A DNA stretch of 64,000 nt. Origin: Paralvinella palmiformis. Its lineage: Eukaryota > Annelida > Polychaeta > Terebellida > Alvinellidae. The notes beneath the pieces were generated by a model. The model was not told the origin of the DNA, ran no database searches, and was given only the letters and a program-made list of their open reading frames with translations. The stretch is from contig JAODUP010001562.1 of assembly GCA_025642065.1 (NCBI GenBank), positions 55,987 to 119,986 on the forward strand. Reading direction: 5' to 3'. The first letter of the stretch is position 1, and each line of letters begins with the position of its first letter. Shown here piece after piece: positions 57,401 through 64,000 of the stretch. The position numbers were made by a program, and so were the translations under genes.

Positions 57401-57769
57401 ATGCAATGTTACAAAAAAGTAATAAAGTTGAATTCGGATGGTTCCGAAACAAAACTATACACGAATAAGGTCAAGGAAGGGGGTGGCACATACTCCTTGA
57501 TTTTAGGAAAGAACAGATCCATAGATCGTATCCAAGTGGGGAAGAACTTGCTCTTCATAAACCATCAGCAAGTCCCTGAATACGTATCTGAAATGTCTTT
57601 TGACAGTTCTGATTGGAAGTATCAGTCATTAGACTCCCAAATCACACTTAGAGAAATAATTGACATAACAAAAATACATAAATTCATATTCTACTTCAGT
57701 AATAAGAGAAATCAGGCTAACGAAAAATGTAAAAGTATATCCCATTGTCAACGAATTAATAAACATTAG
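57401..57769 (+). pseudogene. Copy B counterpart of the unrecognised frame at 13.1-13.4 kb
   Basis: GKNRSIDRIQVGKNLLFINH and FDSSDWKYQSLDSQITLRE match the minus-strand frame at 13081-13395. The homology continues beyond both ends of the open frame, so it belongs to the large inverted duplication. Function unknown. Confidence 0.45.
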
Positions 57770-57837
57770 TCAATTACATTGGCCTTGCCAGAAAGCCTAA
57801 ATAAAAGTTAAGGTGAATTTATGTGTATGCTAGAGGT

Positions 57838-57868
57838 ACGGATGGATGGATGGATGGATGGATGGATG
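57838..57868. repeat. (GGAT)n array
   Basis: Inverse counterpart of the CATC array at 11255-11298. Confidence 0.95.
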
Positions 57869-57972
57869 GTTGGATAGAAGTAGCCTCTGTATTTTTATGT
57901 TTACAATTATTTAGACGTAGACTAACCCTCAATAAATATGTTGACGATAAAAGTGGCTTCTACTATTTCCAG

Positions 57973-58050
57973 AAACCCCAGTTATATCAGAGACAAGAGT
58001 TTTAACAAATGAAGTTGGTCCTTCATACGTTATAATTGTATTTAAGGCAA
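57973..58050 (+). pseudogene. Copy B exon 8 equivalent
   Basis: 78 bp, acceptor ATTTCCAG, encoding the same ETPVISETRVLTNEVGPSYV and IIVFKA as copy A, with an identical donor. Open, but part of a broken gene. Confidence 0.65.
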
Positions 58051-58366
58051 GTACTTTAGCATTTAGTATTATTAAAGAAAAGTATAGTATAGATGATCAT
58101 AAAATTTTGAATCGCTGTATTTACTGGATTCCTATTTTTCCAGCTCTTCCATCTTCCCAACAAATGTCACAATATATATCACAGTTGTGTCTGATGATTT
58201 TCTTTATTGTCCTATATGTGCAGTTGATCAAAACATATTTCACAGTAAATACACTTTATGTAACCACATAAAATATAATACACTGCCCTGTTGGAAGAAA
58301 CAAATATATTGATTGTGAACTCAGATATCCCCCAATTCTCGAACAGTTGGAAATGTTGAGAACTGT

Positions 58367-58972
58367 ATGCTTATAAAAGTAAAGAAATATTTAACAAAAA
58401 TAATCTCGAACCATACCAGATATCATAAATATAAAGAAATTATCCAAATTACTGGAAGGCCGCCATTACCCCTGCATCAGATGCCAGATTCGAAGGCGGG
58501 AAGGAGAAAATTCAAGTGTTCTGACGTCACCTGGGCCAGGAGTACGCAGATATCGCATAGACACCAGTTAGTATTTCCGGTTCTCCTCACGCTTTATTCG
58601 ATGATTCTTCAAAACAATCATCTTCATCCTATAATGCTTCTTCTGGTTCAGAATGTCAGTCATGATGTAAATTTAGCAAACGTTTTGTTCTGGAAATATT
58701 CTTGGCTAACACTTGTTTACATGCTTTTAAATGGGTTATACAGACTTCAGGTAAAATTGCTTAGTTCAAATGACGACAACACGCAGGAGCTTCCGGTCGG
58801 TGTCTAGCTTAAACATAGCGGCGCTCAAGTCATTAATAGTCGATTAATCAGCACTTATAACTGGATTATTTAATATGTGGGTGATCATTTATAAAATTGA
58901 ACATCATTTATTTTATTTGTGAACATAACTATATTAGTCCTGAAGATTTGAAATGAAGGTGAACTGCTTTAA
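58367..58972. mobile_element. TTAA-ended DNA element, copy B, left end deleted
   Basis: Matches 9839-10505 in inverse order. The right end GAACTGCTTTAAATG is present. At the left, GAACTGTATGCTTATAAAAG shows a deletion of about 290 bp relative to copy A, which removed the element end. It was present before the inverted duplication. Confidence 0.7.
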
Positions 58973-59610
58973 ATGATATAGAATTTTAAAGCTATGCATT
59001 CATTTCTCGTTCATTCTTTGAGGTAGATTGTGGGTTGGGTATGCACGCTTTGCTTGGCTATTAAATGTGTAAATCTATTTATTCAATGTTTGTGTCCCCC
59101 CCCCCCCCACTGGACCAGGGTTTAGAATAGGTCCGCTGTATCCCCTGCATGTTGTAAAAGGCGACTGAAAGGGGCAAATTGTTTGCCGTGGGTTGCGACC
59201 CGTCGGAGGGAAAGTGGGATTCATGGTAGTTGAGCAGTGGAAATACCGCAGCACACTACTTGGGCCCTAATTTCCTTCTAAAATGGGAGATCAGAAAAGC
59301 CCGATCTGACCAATTCGCTAGTGACGTTCAGCCCTGGAGGTGGTTGTTTTCTGACGTTTAGTCCTTACACCCCCCACTTACCGGAAGTTAATGGCTGATG
59401 GGTTAACCTTGGGGGATGGTGTTGCTTCGGGTAATCGAGTGGATGATACTTCTCCACTCGCTTCTCCCTTGTAATACTGTCTTCTGGGTAAATAACACAA
59501 TTGTATCCCTGGTGCACAAGTGCTGGTTACAACACCTCTGTGCATCCCCTTGTTGGACCCCAAGGCAGGTGGGGAGCATTAGTGCCGAAGTAAATAAAAG
59601 CTAAATATGG

Positions 59611-60082
59611 AATCACCCCCATGACATTTGGATTCCCTGTCTTTCCTACCTCAATAAAAATTGGATTCCTTCGGGTGAAGGTTGATGCCTATATATCTAA
59701 TCCATTGCAGTGTTTCAAGTGCCAAAGGTACAGACATCACATAATGACCTGTAAACGAGAGCTTACCTGCGCCAAATGTGACCCAACCTGTCATTGGGAT
59801 GGAGACTGTAGTCAGAAACCTCACACTGCGTTAACTGTGACGGAGACAATGGATCTTTCTCCCGGGACTGCCCCGTGTGAAAAAAGGAGAGACATCAAGA
59901 CAGTCAAAGTATCACAGGAAATCTCCTTCCCTGCAGCCAAGCCAAGTGCTAAAACTGTGTCTACCATGACTGATGCGACCAGAGCACAATCAGAGGTGAC
60001 ACCAACCACTAAGTCTGGGCCACAGTCGAAAAAGGGGGATAACCCATCGCCTTCTTCAGTGATGGAGTCCCATACAAATTAG
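59611..60082 (+). pseudogene. LINE ORF1 with zinc knuckles, copy B
   Basis: FPTSIKIGFLRVKVDAYIS is followed by CFKCQRYRHHIMTC, in which R replaces the usual glycine of the knuckle, and CAKCDPTCHWDGDC. The third knuckle is lost by frameshift. A tail of charged residues and SKKGDNPSPSSVMESH ends the frame. Confidence 0.8.
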
Positions 60083-60349
60083 AAAATATATTCAAAAGAA
60101 GGCTTAAGCAAGCATAAATCCGCAAATATCGGACCCAAGCCGCCATAAACCAGAAAAGAAAAAGAAGATATTATCTGATCGGGAAAAGGCGCGATAAAAA
60201 CCCTATTATCGCTCAAAATAAATATAATGTCTTGGAGGATATTCTGAATGGACCCTCCATGGACTATGATGACCTGGGTGATCTAGGTTATGGGACATCG
60301 GGGACCCTTTCAGAATAAAATAAAAACAAATAAAAATATACCAGTTTAT

Positions 60350-60800
60350 CATTAATTGGAATTGTAGAGGATTTAGAACGAACATAGACGAAATAAAAAT
60401 GTTAATGCAGGACTATGACATTCTGCTGCCAAGAAACAAATATGAAAAGTACAAATATACTTAAGTTGAGGAAATACTCCTCATACCGCATATGACACCA
60501 GAGCTTCCTAAGGAGACAAATCAGTTTAAAGACCAATCTGCAGACAGTTGCGGTGACACTGTCACTCCACAAAACCATGACATTGTTTTCAATATATATA
60601 TATGCTAATAGCTATTTACTTGGCAGAAATGAATTGAAAAGCGGGCTTCCATCCCTTTTCATTCTAATCGGCGATATGAATACCATATGGGGAAATGCAC
60701 AACATAATAACAAGGGCAACACATTAGAAGACTTCAGTCAACACAATGAGCTGTGCTTGTGGAATGATAATACACATACATATATCCTCACTGATATCCA
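60350..60800 (+). pseudogene. LINE endonuclease fragment, copy B
   Basis: NWNCRGFRTNIDEIKMLMQD, later LFILIGDMNTIWG and LEDFSQHNELCLWND. These are the N-x-x-G start and the catalytic G-D-x-N motif of APE-type endonucleases. The frame is broken between them, and the reverse transcriptase is absent. Confidence 0.75.
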
Positions 60801-60814
60801 TATATGTGTTATGT

Positions 60815-61035
60815 ATGTCTTTCTTCTGTTAAGCCAACCTGTAATCCGATAACAAAGGTCACATTGTTTTTACAAAAAGAAAACATTATCCAATTCGACT
60901 GCCATTTACTTACTTCCTACTGAAACCTGTACAGTCTTTGTAGCGGAAGACAACTCTGACTACGAAATCAACTTGTTGTTGAGGACAATGAGGGATATAC
61001 GTCTAGCAGTGACATATTCAGTGTCTTAGTTAAAG
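60815..61035 (+). pseudogene. Copy B membrane-proximal exon, frameshifted, acceptor lost
   Basis: The bases match copy A exon 9, but the CGCACAG acceptor is replaced by GTTATG. An extra T in TTGTTTTTACAAAAAG and a lost base near GAAATCAACTTG shift the frame between them. The end DNEGYTSSSDIFSVLVK is recognisable. Confidence 0.75.
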
Positions 61036-61122
61036 GTTTGACTAAATATTAAAACCACTTAATTTACCGTTTCATAAATATTTTGGTAACTTGCTACTAT
61101 TACTTAATGCATTTTATTCCAG

Positions 61123-61231
61123 TCGCAGATAATTGTTCTTCTCAAAGGATATCATTAATTGCTGCAACTGTAGTGAATATTATCTAGATTGTGGTCATAA
61201 TTATTTTAGTGACACAGTTGTGGAAATTAAG
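61123..61231 (+). pseudogene. Copy B transmembrane exon with internal stop
   Basis: 109 bp as in copy A. ADNCSSQRISLIAATVVNII is followed by TAG where copy A has a leucine codon, in the middle of the hydrophobic helix. The acceptor ATTCCAG and donor AAG|GTATAC remain. Confidence 0.8.
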
Positions 61232-61258
61232 GTATACATAGACAGCGTGTTTTATATA

Positions 61259-61324
61259 TAAACGGTGCTTCTATAGCTGAATTGGTAGCTTGGTTAGATA
61301 TAAACCCCTAGCACCTTAAATCGG

Positions 61325-61325
<1 letters not shown>
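61259..61325 (+). mobile_element. Truncated SINE head
   Basis: GGTGCTTCTATAGCTGAATT then GGTAG matches the SINE at 7180-7318. It is cut after about 65 bp by (TA)n at 61326-61354. The cut coincides with loss of receptor exon 11. Confidence 0.6.
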
Positions 61326-61354
<29 letters not shown>

Positions 61355-61357
<3 letters not shown>

Positions 61358-61552
61358 TAATATATAGAACAACAATAAACCTAGCCCCTTCTTTACAATC
61401 TTCAGATCAAAGACATGATAATAGTATTATCTTACAAGATAGACATGAATGATCCTGTAAATAGTGACAACGGAATTCATTATGAGGATATATCAGGTAA
61501 CCCTGAAGGAGAATATATTGATGAAAGAAAATATGAAGGTGTATCTGCTGAG
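61355..61552 (+). pseudogene. Copy B cytoplasmic exon
   Basis: NLAPSLQSSDQRHDNSII is followed by a TGA caused by a small insertion after DRHE. DNGIHYEDISGNPEGEYIDE then continues. The donor after SAE is GCTAGT, not GTTAGT. Confidence 0.75.
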
Positions 61553-62744
61553 GCTAGTGTACGTTATACATACATACTATATATAGTGGGATTAGACAAT
61601 ATGATTTTATATTTCTCTGAAAGTGGAAAGATGATAATAATAAATACAATCTATATATAATTTAGCCAGTAGAGATCAAGTCTATCAATAACTGGATTTC
61701 TCTAACATCGAAATCAATAAAAAGCCGTTTATCCCTGATGACACATACTTCTTTTAGCATATCACCTTCGTTTTTACAGATTTCATTACAATGAAATTGT
61801 TTTTGCAACATTGGAGTTTCAATTTCACAAAGCTCCCTTTTATTAAAGTTTGACAATAACATCCTTCTATTTTCTGCAACGGCAGACCTTGACGATTTAC
61901 ATAATAAGGAACATAAATAAGTACACTCATTATTACTTTTACTGATGCAATCATAAAAAGATTAGAATCTAGACATTAGATCATATTGGACACCATTGCT
62001 TTCGACAAGATATCTCAAAAGTCTGCAATGTTTTCTAAGTGAAACATTCCATAGTTTCTAACACATTTTCTCCAAGTAAAATATAGTCCATTTATATCAG
62101 GTGACCTCAAACGCCATAATGGAGATCCATAGAAACTAGTACAATATGTGCACAACATAAATGAATGAATATCAGCTGTACAAGACCCAAATTTAGTCAT
62201 AACATAATTTGTTCTCCACACAATATTACGAAAAGCATTATTACAAGTGATTTTGTTTACATTTTCATTTCCAGTAGGATGACCAAGGTGACAAGTGTAT
62301 TTCTGAACCTGTAGTTTTTCTCCATTTAGATGTAATTGGGGCATGTCAATATACTGATAATTGGCGTTATACAGTATGTTTTGTTTGTGAATTGAACGTA
62401 TTCTTTACCAAATTTCTCACATATACCTAACATTATTTGTGTGACACTCCTTGTTGATATAAACAGACACAGGTCGTCCGCATAACCTAACCTATCTAAA
62501 TAGATATCTCCGATGAAACATCCAACCCCGATTGTTTTAATCGACTAATTAGTTCATCCATATATACACAGAATAGTATAGGTGATAATATTCCTCCGTG
62601 CTTCACTCCATTTGAAGTTGGAAAGGGATTGCTATAATAGCCATACCAGTTGACCTTGAGGGACTGGTTGGTATACATAAATGCTAGGAAACGACACGTA
62701 AGTGGACACAAACCACGCTTTCTTAGGGTTTTGCAACTCATTGA

Positions 62745-63240
62745 TACCATCACACATGTTTGACACATATTGCACAAGCTTTTATGGTTGTTCCTTGTGG
62801 AACATGAAAACATGTTACATCAATAGATTTTATGTAAACTGGCGAATGTGTAAGAAGAATCTGAGGCGTCCCATGGATGACCCATGGCACAATACTTAAG
62901 CATTTAATGCGAGAACAAGGTCAATCTATTCAAACCCAGTTATTCAGTAGATTCCTGTCATTATATTATGATGTTGTCCACAGTGATAATAAGTATGTTA
63001 ACATGTGCAGTTCACTTTGTACAAGATCAAATACAAATGTAGCGTCAAATCTTAGGTTACTTTTACATGCATTAAATAATAATGGAGATTGTTTTACTAA
63101 TTCAAGTGTTTTATCAATAAGAAGAAAGTTATACAGCTCATCATTTTGTTCAGATGAATGCACAGCAGTAGTTATATGTGTTAGAGAGCTATGTTTAATA
63201 CCTACCTGCCTTCAATCAATGTAGCCTGACAACTCTGTTA
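62745..63240 (+). pseudogene. Inverted C-terminal piece of a LINE
   Basis: The plus strand reads TYCTSFYGCSLWNMKTCYIN, then RFYVNWRMCKKNLRR, then FSRFLSLYYDVVHSDNKYVN and NVASNLRLLLHALNNNGDC. The first part is the same motif as the minus-strand tail at 62015-62344. A second copy of the element end therefore lies in opposite orientation inside the first. Confidence 0.7.
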
Positions 63241-63372
63241 CACGAACTTTGCGTGAATTGATTTGTTTTAACTTTCTGTTTAATCCTTTCACCTACGACT
63301 AGATATATGTCATAATGTATGTGCATCTATGCACTCATATTATTATTGTACAATATTTGGTACGAAATAAAT

Positions 63373-63373
<1 letters not shown>

Positions 63374-63449
<76 letters not shown>
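63374..63449. repeat. (TA)n microsatellite
   Basis: TA array interrupting the LINE reverse transcriptase. Confidence 0.97.
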
Positions 63450-64000
63450 CAGCCGGGATAGTTTTACATATTGCACCTGATCAAAGGCTCGGGATGCATT
63501 CAGTAATACAAGGAACTTAGATGAGTTATTACTGATATAATAGTCTAAATTTCCTGTAGTACAAATGTGCAATGGGTGGTAGAATGCATAGCCTTCAATC
63601 CATACTGGAAATCAGAAGAAGTTAGTACATACCTATGTTTTTCAAGTAATATGTTATCAATTACTTTACCAATAACACTTCCTAAAGCAATTGCCCTGTA
63701 ATTATTGCTGTCATATACCGATTTTTTCCTGTTTTTCGGAATAAGAACCAGAGTTGACAATAACATATTTCTAGGAGACACCATGTCGCAGCCTAATATT
63801 GAACAATAAAGTCAAATGAACAAATAGCTTATGACAACCATTGATTAGTAAATCTGATGAAACATATTCAAACCCATCTGCTTTATGAAGTTTCAACCTA
63901 CGAATGGCAATGCTGACATCGTCCGTGGTACAATGATGTGATGATTTACATGTTCCAGTGACACAGGACGATTTAATGTTACAATCCAACTCATTTAGGA

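Larger units (their letters stand above)
59090..60800 (+). mobile_element. Intronic jockey-like LINE, copy B
   Basis: Counterpart of the LINE at 7930-9730. It has the 5' region (59100-59610), ORF1 with knuckles (59611-60082) and endonuclease pieces (60350-60800). It keeps about 240 bp of 5' region not seen in copy A but lacks the first part of ORF1. Confidence 0.8.
62000..63989 (-). pseudogene. LINE reverse transcriptase, rearranged
   Basis: Minus-strand frames in order: RRLKLHKADGFEYVSSDLL, then VLIPKNRKKSVYDSNNYRAI and ALGSVIGKVIDNILL, then FQYGLKAMHSTTHCTFVLQE, then LVLLNASRAFDQVQYVKL, where N replaces the usual first D of the L-D-A-S-K-A-F-D motif. After a (TA)n array and an inverted piece come FLAFMYTNQSLKVNWYGYYS and SNGVKHGGILSPILFCVYMD, then a tail with CTYCTSFYGSPLWRL. 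It is a non-LTR element. The exact clade is unresolved. Confidence 0.8.

Overview
The window is repeat-rich, AT-rich animal nuclear DNA. Exons are short, carry GT/AG borders and are mostly phase 1. Non-LTR retrotransposons, hAT and mariner remnants, tRNA-derived SINEs and long (TA)n, (CA)n and (AAT)n arrays are abundant. SINE tails with the GTTTAACGACAC-type motif followed by CATC repeats, together with the receptor architecture described below, suggest a mollusc or another lophotrochozoan. That placement is inference. No bacterial-type operon, CRISPR array, rRNA gene or convincing intact tRNA gene is visible.

The main host-gene content is one receptor-like family in three broken copies. Copy A is on the minus strand, about 22.36 to 6.77 kb. 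It has a signal-peptide exon, an EGF-like exon, two exons of a fucolectin/F5-8C-like domain, two further EGF-like exons, a fibronectin type III (FN3) exon, a short exon, a membrane-proximal exon, a transmembrane exon and juxtamembrane exons. Most borders join in matching phase, but two exons have lengths that break the frame, and one extra FN3-like exon is full of stops. Copy B is on the plus strand, 53.74 to 61.55 kb. It is an inverted duplicate of most of copy A and shares the same introns and the same intronic LINE insertion, with more deletions and stops. Copy C is on the minus strand, 49.69 to 50.42 kb, and keeps only the EGF and fucolectin-like part. The architecture resembles molluscan receptor tyrosine phosphatases, but no phosphatase domain lies in the window.

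A second, unidentified host gene is seen as an 88-bp exon plus a short terminal exon on the minus strand at 28.3 to 28.0 kb. An inverted, conserved copy of the 88-bp exon lies on the plus strand at 33.85 kb.

Region by region:
- 0.1-6.7 kb: a deleted hAT element with terminal inverted repeats (TIRs) and LINE fragments.
- 6.7-22.4 kb: receptor copy A with a LINE, a TTAA-ended element and SINEs in its introns, and mariner and LINE debris between its first two exons.
- 23-30 kb: a large decayed hAT-like transposon, the unidentified gene, and a LINE nested in another LINE.
- 30-34 kb: a FLYWCH-like relic, a tRNA-like sequence and tandem repeats.
- 34-37 kb: a jockey-like LINE interrupted by a short-TIR DNA element.
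- 39.8-41.7 kb: a second copy of that DNA element beside a different TIR element.
- 42-48 kb: a decayed LINE, a TTAA-ended element and a SINE.
- 49-54 kb: receptor copy C, direct repeats and long microsatellites.
- 53.7-61.6 kb: receptor copy B.
- 62-64 kb: a rearranged LINE reverse transcriptase.

Nothing here looks like a complete, undamaged gene. The window reads as a transposon-rich cluster of duplicated, decaying receptor genes.
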